The notes: generated by a model from the sequence alone, not told the origin. Shown: positions 1 to 6,479, counted from the stretch's first letter. The stretch is 7,409 nt of DNA from Helicobacteraceae bacterium (GCA_030596305.1 JAUVKK010000040.1:1-7409); one strand, 5' to 3'. A program made the numbers and translations.

Positions 1-503
1 AACAGTTTGTTAAAGGCTTCGACGTACTCAGGGTTTTCATTCATACGCTCTTCAATAAGTTCCGGTGTCGATGCCATCTCAAACGGAGCAAGCGTCGGAC
101 CTTGTGCCTGTTCACGCAGTGTGTGCACTCGACCATCCCAGAAAAGGTGTTTAGAGTACGCCGTGTTTAAGACGGTAGGTGAGTTTAGGTGAGAGGGGTT
201 AGGCAGTTTGTTATAACCGATTGCTGTAGGTATGTCGTCATCACCACCCTTGTCCAGAACATGACAAGTCGCACAGGCGATGGTTCGATCTTTAGAGAGG
301 TTTTTGTCATTAAAAAGTGCACGTCCCAAGGCTATCTTTTCAGGCGTCATCGGGTTATCTGCATCATCGACTGCAGACTTTAACACCTCAAAGTCCAAAG
401 GTATGGCTTCAAGCCCTTTTGAAAGCGCTTTTTCTCTTAGCTCCTGAGGGGTCTGAGCATAAACAGACGTCAGACTTAACATCAAAATCAATATATACTT
501 CAT
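1..503 (-). CDS. Cytochrome c peroxidase, CcpA/MauG family, N-terminal part (cut by left edge)
   Basis: This is the first 167 residues of a secreted diheme peroxidase; the rest lies beyond base 1. The family reduces hydrogen peroxide in the periplasm with electrons from small cytochromes. Residues 1-16 form a signal peptide ending VYA before Gln17. The first heme site CATCH is at 77-81. The active-site tryptophan is in FWDGR (W122). Ten residues on is Q132 and ten further E142, matching the W/Q/E spacing of Pseudomonas CcpA (W94, Q104, E114) and MauG (W93, Q103, E113), so catalytic residues look intact. The second heme site should be outside the window. The ATG is preceded by AAGGGAG at good spacing. 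It is the last gene of a minus-strand cytochrome block, separated from the five-heme gene by a decayed SDR fragment. A broad MauG-like oxidase role is possible, but a peroxidase is most likely. Confidence 0.9.
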   Translation of the reverse strand, partial: MKYILILMLSLTSVYAQTPQELREKALSKGLEAIPLDFEVLKSAVDDADNPMTPEKIALGRALFNDKNLSKDRTIACATCHVLDKGGDDDIPTAIGYNKLPNPSHLNSPTVLNTAYSKHLFWDGRVHTLREQAQGPTLAPFEMASTPELIEERMNENPEYVEAFNKL

Positions 504-525
504 ATGAGCTCCCTTCTAAATCATA

Positions 526-680
526 TTACTGGAGACCCAAGATCTCTTAAAACATCTCATCACTAAACTTTTTTCGTATAGATACGACAATCATAACCGC
601 ACCTACAATCAAGGGCAGCTACGATATCACTTTCATCTTTTATGATACTCTTTACTGCCTCAGCAATAGGTAAAGAGAAC
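526..680 (-). pseudogene. Decayed 3' end of an SDR oxidoreductase gene
   Basis: Read on the minus strand, this spacer encodes LPIAEAVKSII followed by KDES, which matches residues 221-231 and beyond of the intact SDR A (stop at 3828). After one extra base the reading continues in the next frame as VGAVMIVVSIRKKFSDEMF, matching the SDR A end at VGGEATTFVPMRKELSDEVF. It then meets an in-frame TAA and a shortened EILGLQ-type tail that resembles ETFGL. DNA matches are clear too: on the plus strand, 15 bases (cagcaataggtaaag) are identical in both copies. There is a net +1 frameshift, a premature stop and roughly 12 missing bases near the end. No start or upstream SDR domain is present, so it cannot be functional. 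It resembles SDR A much more than SDR B. The upstream limit is approximate; similarity fades just before the TAG at 690. Confidence 0.85.
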
Positions 681-689
681 AGTGTCTCT

Positions 690-2513
690 CTATTTAAACT
701 CTTTTTGACTCTCTTCGAGTAAAACAACAGGGGGATCCGGCAGTTGCGGGTAGGCTCTTTTTACTATATCTGTTATCCATTGAGGGTATATCCTGAAATT
801 CAACTTTACCTCCAGCTTTAGGGGGTACTTCAGATTTTCGGCATGTGGCAGTGAAAACACCTCTTCTCTTCGCTCTTTGGCAGGGATCCTTGTATCACTT
901 AACAGTATTTTGTATCGCCAAAATAGCAATCCGACCGGTTTGGCATTTTCATCACCAAAGACTTTCATAAACTTTCTTGCATCACTGCCTATATTACCTT
1001 TATCATTAAGTTTACCACTGCTGAACACCGTGTTGGAATCTGCATCTTTCAACGTTACATCCAGCCAAAGCTCTCTAAAATCAGAGGCTCCCGTAGGAAG
1101 ATGATGCCCTGCACCAACATTTTTAACACCTACAATGATCTGTCCATCTTTAATGTCAATATCAAGCTCTGCCGAGGTTTTGAGTAACTGTATGGTCTGA
1201 TCTTCATTTGTTTTATTTCGAAGACCGGACAAAAAGTGGTTTGCACCGGAAAAGTAGTGTACTTTGACATCCTCTTTGATTACCCCGCCAGTGGTTGACG
1301 TACCTTTAAGCGGTGAGAACTTACCGTCTTTCATGTAAGTCATATGACAGTCTATACAGCTCTTGTGCTTTGTCTTGTCCTTAGGGTTGTTGTATGGTGA
1401 CTTTTCCCACTCTTTAAAGGTAGAGACAACTGCTCTTTTTGAATCCGGCAAGAACTCATCATGGCATGATGCGCAGTAGGCACTCTCTTTGTAGATCTCT
1501 TTTGAGTAGCTCTCCTTATGTGCTGTGGGATTGGCATTTATAAACTTTTCACTAAGCCAGCGTGCTACATCTGTGTTACTCTCTTCAAAAACATACTTTT
1601 TTCTATTGGTCAGGTCAAGCGTATATGAAGCATTTCCCTTTGACTCAACTTTAGTGATCCGGTGGCATGTTATACAAGAGACACCCTGTTCAAGTCTTGT
1701 GTTGCCATGAACTTTCAGCGCATCGACTAAAGATTGACCGCCACTCTCAAAAAGAATGTTCGGCATGTTGTTTCCATCCATATCGTGTGTTGTTCTTGTC
1801 TGCATCGTGGTTACGGCACTTGGATTGTGACACCCCATACACCACTGTCTAAACTCCTCTCCCATGTCTTCAGAAGCCAAGTTCTCCATAACCATATAAT
1901 AGGGATTTGTACCGACTAAGTGTCTATGGTTTGAATCTGCCCATTGATTGAAAATATCTTCATGACACGATTTACACTTAGCCGAAGAGGTCCAATCCTC
2001 ATTATGGTACCTGTCGAGATCTTTCTCGATCTCGATCAATGTCAACTTTTCAGCTGTATCACTATAGGCGTTACCCGGGTAGATCGCACTAAACATCAAG
2101 ATCGCTGCTACTAAAGACGCTTTTGAGCTGTCCACTCTTTTTCTGATATGCAGGAAAAGTAAAAAAAGTAAAACAAACGAGCCGAAAAGGTGAATGTAAT
2201 AAGAGAGTATTCCGAGTTTATCTGAACCTGGATTTCCAACTAAAAAGAGATAGAAACCACTTAATATGATCAAAAAAAGAGTAAGCCCAAGCATGACACC
2301 GCTTATGCTGTTTACTTTTTTTACGATCATATACTCGTAGGTGTGTCTGTTGACATAAGGTATAAGCAATACAACAGCTACAAAAGCAGAACTCAGTATA
2401 TGCACAGCCTGGACCATTCTAAAATATTCCCAGTCAAGATTAAAAAAACTGAGCTGTAGAATCCCACTTAAAAACATAAAAATGATATATATCTTCATAT
2501 GTACAGCTTTCAT
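690..2513 (-). CDS. Five-heme c-type cytochrome fused to a membrane cytochrome-b-like domain
   Basis: This 607-residue protein probably carries electrons from the membrane (quinol) to periplasmic acceptors. Hydrophobic helices lie near 7-24, 35-54, 70-93 and 103-122. A fifth segment at 131-147 ends in a signal-peptide-like GNAYS. Charged loops (KK 65-66; RKR 124-126) put the N-terminus inside and the heme domain in the periplasm. Histidines H38/H108 and H57/H122 could hold heme b. CxxCH sites start at C180, C225, C280, C347 and C386, giving five hemes c with cytochrome c554-like spacing. Residues 400-607 contain NVGAGHHLPTG and no heme motif; I believe this beta-rich tail occurs in other multiheme cytochromes. 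Its start overlaps the stop of the triheme peroxidase-like gene by 4 bp (ATGA), so the two are co-translated and probably partners. No NrfH/NapC-type anchor or NrfA catalytic CxxCK motif is seen. The substrate is unknown. Confidence 0.88.
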   Translation of the reverse strand: MKAVHMKIYIIFMFLSGILQLSFFNLDWEYFRMVQAVHILSSAFVAVVLLIPYVNRHTYEYMIVKKVNSISGVMLGLTLFLIILSGFYLFLVGNPGSDKLGILSYYIHLFGSFVLLFLLFLHIRKRVDSSKASLVAAILMFSAIYPGNAYSDTAEKLTLIEIEKDLDRYHNEDWTSSAKCKSCHEDIFNQWADSNHRHLVGTNPYYMVMENLASEDMGEEFRQWCMGCHNPSAVTTMQTRTTHDMDGNNMPNILFESGGQSLVDALKVHGNTRLEQGVSCITCHRITKVESKGNASYTLDLTNRKKYVFEESNTDVARWLSEKFINANPTAHKESYSKEIYKESAYCASCHDEFLPDSKRAVVSTFKEWEKSPYNNPKDKTKHKSCIDCHMTYMKDGKFSPLKGTSTTGGVIKEDVKVHYFSGANHFLSGLRNKTNEDQTIQLLKTSAELDIDIKDGQIIVGVKNVGAGHHLPTGASDFRELWLDVTLKDADSNTVFSSGKLNDKGNIGSDARKFMKVFGDENAKPVGLLFWRYKILLSDTRIPAKERREEVFSLPHAENLKYPLKLEVKLNFRIYPQWITDIVKRAYPQLPDPPVVLLEESQKEFK

Positions 2514-3715
2514 GTTCCCTCCTCATCAGTCACGTTATAATCAACAATATCGCCTTCAAGCGCTTTAAGAAAGGCCTCTATCTCGTCGATCTGGGTCTCT
2601 GTAAAACTCATACCCAGCTGGTGTTTCCCCATTAAAAATATAGCTTCTCTTAACTTTTCAACCGTACCATTATGAAAATACGGTGACGTTTTTGTCACAT
2701 TTCGCAAGATAGGAACTCTAAACAGCTGCTCCCCATCTTTACCCATATACCCACCGGTATTTTCAAATGGAAAAGGGTGGTACATCTGAACATTGAAGGT
2801 AAACCCGCTTACCTCTCTCCCTTTTTCACTTTCATTAAAAGAGTTTGTCACATCGATGAGACTGTTGTAATCTCTAAGTGGGAACTTTTGAATGCTCTGT
2901 CCCCCAACAGTGACACCGGTATGACACCCTTTACAGCCAAAATTGATAAAGTTTGCCAGCCCTTTTTTTGCCAACTTGCTCATTGCACTGTTGTCACCAT
3001 CCAAAAACCTGTCATAATCACTGCGGGTCAAAAGAGTTTTAAGATAAGCAGCGATCGCTTTTTGAACGTTGACAAAGTTAAGTTCATCAAACACTGTTTC
3101 AAATCTTTTGAGGTATCCACTCTCTACCATCAACCGCTGCTCGACTTCAGCTGCACTCAAGTTCATTTGATAAGGGTCCTGTATAGAAGCCCCCACCTGC
3201 TCTTCAACACTGTTTACACTGCCGTCCCAGGTCTGATATTTGGCCAATGCTGCATTTAGAGTAGTAAGTGTATTTAAATGAAAGGGGTTCTCTTGCTGGT
3301 TGTGCCCGACAGCAGTGACAAATCTATCTGTCCCACTTTGATCACTAAGGTGACAGATAACACAGTCCGTCTTGTCATTAGTTTCAGACGTTAACATCTC
3401 TGAATATACTTTTCGCTTCTCTTTCATCAGAACATGGCATGTTGCACAGCTTATGTCTCTATCTTTAGACAATATAGTGTCAAAATAGAGGTCTTTACCT
3501 AAGGCTATCTTCTCTTTACTCAGTCTGTTTTCCGGAGTATCTACCAAAGCCAGCAGCTCTTCATAGCTTTCTGGAATACTGGAGAGATCTCTGGACAAAG
3601 CAGTTGCCCTTAATTCATCATCCGTATACACCTGCTTCTCTTTTTTCGGCAATATAGTAGATACAGAAAACAAGACCAATATAAGGACGATAAATGTAAT
3701 CACAAAAAATCTCAT
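2510..3715 (-). CDS. Triheme cytochrome c peroxidase-like protein (MauG/CcpA superfamily), membrane-anchored
   Basis: This 401-residue periplasmic protein has an N-terminal anchor helix (about 4-22). CcpA homologues are usually near 320-350 residues with two hemes. Here CxxCH sites sit at 90-94 (CATCH), 118-122 (CVICH) and 261-265 (CKGCH). The middle one is in an insertion of about 27 residues that the neighbouring peroxidase (stop beyond left edge) lacks. Family marks are W163 in TWDG, Q173 ten residues on, and the C-terminal run FRVPILRNV, SPYFHNGTVEKL and LMGKHQLG (332-368). At the position of the catalytic Glu (CcpA E114, MauG E113) this protein has Gln183, within DPYQM. It may therefore be an electron relay or a MauG-like oxidase, not a normal peroxidase. 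AGGAGG precedes the ATG. It is the first gene of the block and overlaps the five-heme gene by 4 bp. Triheme relatives such as E. coli YhjA carry the extra heme in an N-terminal domain, a different layout. Confidence 0.9.
   Translation of the reverse strand: MRFFVITFIVLILVLFSVSTILPKKEKQVYTDDELRATALSRDLSSIPESYEELLALVDTPENRLSKEKIALGKDLYFDTILSKDRDISCATCHVLMKEKRKVYSEMLTSETNDKTDCVICHLSDQSGTDRFVTAVGHNQQENPFHLNTLTTLNAALAKYQTWDGSVNSVEEQVGASIQDPYQMNLSAAEVEQRLMVESGYLKRFETVFDELNFVNVQKAIAAYLKTLLTRSDYDRFLDGDNSAMSKLAKKGLANFINFGCKGCHTGVTVGGQSIQKFPLRDYNSLIDVTNSFNESEKGREVSGFTFNVQMYHPFPFENTGGYMGKDGEQLFRVPILRNVTKTSPYFHNGTVEKLREAIFLMGKHQLGMSFTETQIDEIEAFLKALEGDIVDYNVTDEEGT
2517..2523 (-). promoter_or_regulatory. 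Shine-Dalgarno that fixes the five-heme cytochrome start
   Basis: AGGAGGG lies three bases before the ATG at 2513, inside the end of the upstream triheme gene. The next in-frame ATG (Met6, at 2498) has no comparable site, so the longer form with the ATGA overlap is preferred. Confidence 0.75.
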
Positions 3716-3827
3716 TACTGCCTCCTAAATGTACGACATAGAGTTTCTTGACTCAAGACGACTGTTTTCAAGGGATAGAAACCACCTCTGAAGCAAGTAT
3801 CATCTTAGTCTGTATCTCTCTTGGAAA
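3716..3827. promoter_or_regulatory. Intergenic leader of the cytochrome block with a 13-bp palindrome
   Basis: These 112 bp separate the SDR A stop from the triheme gene start, and presumably hold a promoter if the cytochromes are expressed on their own. A palindrome, TCTTGA-C-TCAAGA, with perfect 6-bp arms is at 3746-3758, about 31 bp before the ATG, which would suit a repressor operator. I see no convincing -35/-10 pair and no strong intrinsic terminator for the upstream gene, so read-through from the SDR genes is possible. No open frame of note is present. Confidence 0.35.
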
Positions 3828-4643
3828 TTAAAGACCAAAGGTCTCTTTTACTTTCTCTTCAAATACCTCGTCACTAAGCTCTTTTCGCATAGGGACAAAC
3901 GTTGTAGCCTCACCACCGACCGGTGTCGCTATTGGTGCATTTTCATCTTCTATAATACTCTTAACTGCTTCAGCAATAGGTAAAGGGTTTGGCCCTTCAT
4001 TGATCGCCTTAGCAACAATAGGGACAAAATGCGACACTAGTGATTTATATGGCGACTCTTCTGCTGTAGTCGCAGCATTGGCCACAAGACCTTTTTTAAC
4101 AAAATTCGTCCCAAACAGACCCGCTTGAATAGAGTGAACACGAACACTGTACGGGTTCAATTCAAAGCGAATGGAGTCTACAAAGCCTTCAACAGCATAC
4201 TTTGATGCATTATAGTGGCTGAGAAGCGGAAGCCCCATCTTTCCAAGAAATGAGCTGATGTTGATGATCACACCGGACTTTGCTTCTCTCATATGTGGGA
4301 TGACTTCTCTTGTCATCTTCATCAGACCAAAGACATTGACATCAAACTGATTAAAGATCTCTTCGTCAGTAGCATCTTCAGCTGTTGAGAGCAGACCGAA
4401 ACCTGCATTGTTCACAAGTACGTCAATCCGTTTTTCTTGCATCATAATGACGTCTACTGCAGTTTTAATGGACTCTGTATCTGTCACATCCAAATAGATA
4501 TTGCTGACACCGACTATCTTCGGCGTGTCAAGGTCTTTATCTCTAGTTCCTGCATAGACCTTATAACCATTTTCATGTAAAAGACGCGCTGTCGCTTCAC
4601 CCATTCCCGAACTTGCCCCTGTGATTAAAACTACTTTTGACAT
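3828..4643 (-). CDS. SDR-family oxidoreductase A (classical short-chain dehydrogenase)
   Basis: This 271-residue cytoplasmic protein is predicted to oxidise or reduce an alcohol/carbonyl with NAD(P). The Rossmann motif TGASSGMG is at 8-15. AGTR at the end of beta strand 2 (R34) favours NADP(H). NNAG is at 78-81. The catalytic set is N103, S131, Y144 and K148 (YNASK). The usual PG after the active site is AG here (QAGLFGTNF, 173-181), whereas its paralogue keeps PG. The start was set at 4643, not the upstream in-frame ATG at 4673, because AAGGAAT lies just before it and the protein then aligns end to end with SDR B (MSQVVLITGASSG). It follows the AraC gene by 95 bp, enough for its own promoter. 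A broken copy of its 3' end lies at 526-680. The substrate cannot be told from sequence. Confidence 0.92.
   Translation of the reverse strand: MSKVVLITGASSGMGEATARLLHENGYKVYAGTRDKDLDTPKIVGVSNIYLDVTDTESIKTAVDVIMMQEKRIDVLVNNAGFGLLSTAEDATDEEIFNQFDVNVFGLMKMTREVIPHMREAKSGVIINISSFLGKMGLPLLSHYNASKYAVEGFVDSIRFELNPYSVRVHSIQAGLFGTNFVKKGLVANAATTAEESPYKSLVSHFVPIVAKAINEGPNPLPIAEAVKSIIEDENAPIATPVGGEATTFVPMRKELSDEVFEEKVKETFGL
4237..4268 (+). repeat. 32-nt direct repeat, copy in SDR A
   Basis: This run is identical to 6073-6104 in SDR B, and after one mismatch 8 more bases match. It encodes the INISSFLGK region with the catalytic serine. Flanking sequence is much more diverged. Confidence 0.85.
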
Positions 4644-4738
4644 TGTGATTCCTTTTGAACTCTTTAGTGTCAATATATTACTATTAAACAGTGGTATTTA
4701 TTTAGTTCTTTTATCACTAGAGGGATTTATATCTATCG
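4644..4738. promoter_or_regulatory. Intergenic region upstream of SDR A, possible promoter and operator half-site
   Basis: The 95 bp between the AraC stop and the SDR A start are very AT-rich. The minus strand contains TAATATATTGACAC; TAATAT could be a -10 element, and TTGACAC repeats 7 bases of the palindromic element upstream of SDR B. The TTGACA is too near the ATG (24 nt) to act as a -35 box, so an operator reading fits better. This is suggestive only. Confidence 0.3.
4649..4655 (-). promoter_or_regulatory. Shine-Dalgarno that fixes the SDR A start
   Basis: AAAGGAA (minus strand) lies five bases before the ATG at 4643. The paralogous SDR B has TAGGAATCAAT before its own ATG, so the two leaders match around GGAATCA. 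The ATG at 4673 lacks such a site and would add ten residues with no counterpart in SDR B. Confidence 0.7.
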
Positions 4739-5665
4739 CTAAACGGATATTTTCAGATCTTTGGGATAGACACCATAGGTCTTAAAAAAGATAGCACTGA
4801 AGTGCCCTTGATGTTTATAACCGACCTCAGTTGCTATCTCTTTGACACTGAGCAGCTTTTCACGAAGCAGTAAGTTTGCTTTTTCCAGACGAAGTTTTTG
4901 AACATATCCGTAGATAGTCATTTTATGGACTTTTTTAAAATACTTTTTGAGTTTAAAATCATTGGTAGCACAGAGATGGGCAAGTTCTTTAATGGTTGGC
5001 GGATTTTTATAATTTTGTAAAACAATCTGCTTTGCATGACTTGCTATCTCTATCTCTTCAGGAGTAAACTCATTTTCGTCCATATGTTCTAAAAGTGAAA
5101 ACCGATGTATCATATACTCAATAGCACGATGCTCACTGATGATGCTGTTCATCTTTTCACTGTCTTTTGCATAAACGATCTTATCTATAAGGTAAAGACT
5201 TAATGCATCTGTCGGTGTCTCGTTTAAAAGTTCAAGGCTAACCTCTCCTTGTAGCTTTTTATATAAAAAATTTATAGGTTCATACTCATTATTACTCAAG
5301 TATCTTTTTATGAAAAAGTCTGCTACAAAAAGTATAAAGACCTCTGTCTTTTTTGACTTCTCTATTGTGATTTTTAGATCTTGTCGCGACGAAGCAAAGA
5401 GATAGGTATTGTTTTCATGTAACGTAAACGTTTTGGCAGCTATCTTATCTTCAATTTGACATCTGCCTTGACGTACAGCAACAATAAAGTTCATCCGATC
5501 AAGGTTTTCCACCTCAATGACTTTATCTTCGTGTAAAGAGAGTGCAACATCAAAAAAGACCAGACCGTTGGAGATATCAACACGTATAACATGTTCATCT
5601 TTTTGCTTAAACAACTCTCTGAGTTTATAACGTCTATCGGTGATATTAAAAAAGAAACTATCCAT
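4739..5665 (-). CDS. AraC-family transcriptional regulator
   Basis: This 308-residue protein binds DNA through a C-terminal AraC/XylS domain with two helix-turn-helix units. The first is at about 224-245 (TIKELAHLCATNDFKLKKYF). The second is at about 272-302 (SVKEIATEVGYKHQGHFSAIFFKTYGVYPKDL region), where GHFSAIFFKTYGVYP is the family signature. Residues 25-120 form a beta-rich, cupin-like sensing domain of unknown ligand. The layout resembles PchR-like members, but there is no evidence of siderophore genes here. The ATG lies inside the end of SDR B (8-bp overlap) with no Shine-Dalgarno, so translation probably depends on ribosomes finishing SDR B. Lying between two paralogous SDR genes, it most likely controls both, possibly through the palindrome at 6539-6550. 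Whether it activates or represses cannot be read from sequence. Confidence 0.93.
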   Translation of the reverse strand: MDSFFFNITDRRYKLRELFKQKDEHVIRVDISNGLVFFDVALSLHEDKVIEVENLDRMNFIVAVRQGRCQIEDKIAAKTFTLHENNTYLFASSRQDLKITIEKSKKTEVFILFVADFFIKRYLSNNEYEPINFLYKKLQGEVSLELLNETPTDALSLYLIDKIVYAKDSEKMNSIISEHRAIEYMIHRFSLLEHMDENEFTPEEIEIASHAKQIVLQNYKNPPTIKELAHLCATNDFKLKKYFKKVHKMTIYGYVQKLRLEKANLLLREKLLSVKEIATEVGYKHQGHFSAIFFKTYGVYPKDLKISV

Positions 5666-6479
5666 TTAATTTGTAATACTCTCTCACTCTTCGCTCAAAA
5701 TCTTCATCACTCAACTCTCGCCGCATCGGTATAAACTGTCGTGCTTTGTCCCCCACTGTTTCACGTGCAAGCGATGCTTCGTCTTCTATCATCTTAACAA
5801 TGAGTTCAGCAGCCTCACCTGCATCATTTCCTTCATTTATCTGTTCGACAATGTTGGGAGCGAGGTTAGAAACGAGGTTAGCATACGGGGAATTTTCATC
5901 AAAAGTAGAAACGTTTGCTACTAAATTATCTTTAGCAAAGTTAGTACTGAAAAAACCCGGCATTATAGAATGGACTCTAATATTAAAATCTCTAAGTTCA
6001 TATCGAAGTGAGTCTGTTATACCTTCGACTGCATACTTGCTTGAGTTGTAAAAGGTCAAGAGAGGAAGTCCGATCTTTCCAAGAAATGAGCTGATGTTGA
6101 TGATGACACCGGAGTTGTTCTCTCGCATAAGAGGAATTACCTCTTTGCACACACGAAAAATACCAAAGACATTGACATTGAACTGGTTAAACATCTCCTC
6201 TTCTGTCACATCTTCTACCGTAGAAACCAGTCCATAACCGGCATTGTTCACTAAAACATCTATTCTGCCCTGCTCTTTATGGATCTTTTTTACTGCAGTC
6301 CGAATACTTTTACTATCGGTAATGTCAAGTTGTATTACATGCAGGTTTTCTGCATTTGTGTCAAATTTTTCAGGTGTTCGTGTTCCGGCGTAGACAATGT
6401 AACCACGTTCAGCCAATAAAAGAGCTGATGTTTTTCCTATACCAGAGCTGGCACCGGTGATGAGAACGACCTGAGACAT
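5658..6479 (-). CDS. SDR-family oxidoreductase B (classical short-chain dehydrogenase)
   Basis: This 273-residue paralogue of SDR A is predicted to be an NAD(P)-dependent alcohol/carbonyl oxidoreductase in the cytoplasm. TGASSGIG is at 8-15, with AGTR and R34 favouring NADP(H). NNAG is at 78-81, and the catalytic set is N103, S131, Y144 and K148 (YNSSK). MPGFFSTNF (173-181) keeps the usual PG. The tail PMRRELSDEDFERRV parallels PMRKELSDEVFEEKV in SDR A, so the C-terminal extension is a subfamily mark. GGAAT before the ATG supports the start. It opens the SDR-AraC-SDR group, directly behind a palindromic intergenic region, and its stop overlaps the AraC start. The substrate is unknown; differences from SDR A lie mainly in the loops after the active site, which usually set substrate choice. 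Confidence 0.93.
   Translation of the reverse strand: MSQVVLITGASSGIGKTSALLLAERGYIVYAGTRTPEKFDTNAENLHVIQLDITDSKSIRTAVKKIHKEQGRIDVLVNNAGYGLVSTVEDVTEEEMFNQFNVNVFGIFRVCKEVIPLMRENNSGVIINISSFLGKIGLPLLTFYNSSKYAVEGITDSLRYELRDFNIRVHSIMPGFFSTNFAKDNLVANVSTFDENSPYANLVSNLAPNIVEQINEGNDAGEAAELIVKMIEDEASLARETVGDKARQFIPMRRELSDEDFERRVREYYKLNG
6073..6104 (+). repeat. 32-nt direct repeat, copy in SDR B
   Basis: Identical to 4237-4268 in SDR A, in the same reading frame over the catalytic serine strand. It reflects paralogy plus strong constraint or local gene conversion. Confidence 0.85.

Noticed and set aside
7..550. Three short plus-strand open frames
   Set aside because: They are antisense to the partial peroxidase and the SDR remnant, both supported by motifs. 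They have no protein features of their own.
690..2513. Assignment as NrfA/NrfH nitrite reductase or hydroxylamine oxidoreductase
   Set aside because: There is no CxxCK catalytic heme site and no NapC/NrfH fold signature. There are five CxxCH sites with c554-like spacing and a different membrane domain.
2777..3259. A 160-codon open frame on the plus strand
   Set aside because: It lies wholly inside the triheme gene, whose heme and family motifs are unmistakable. The plus-strand translation has no recognisable domain and no ribosome binding site.
3832..3844. Hairpin AGACC-AAA-GGTCT as a terminator after SDR A
   Set aside because: The stem is only 5 bp, lies within the final codons, and is followed by a weak TTTAATTT on the transcript strand. 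The strength is not convincing.
4644..4673. Upstream ATG of SDR A adding ten residues
   Set aside because: It has no Shine-Dalgarno. The internal ATG has one, and aligns exactly with the SDR B start.
5746..6051. A 101-codon open frame on the plus strand
   Set aside because: It is antisense to SDR B, with low-complexity Ser/Leu composition typical of shadow frames.
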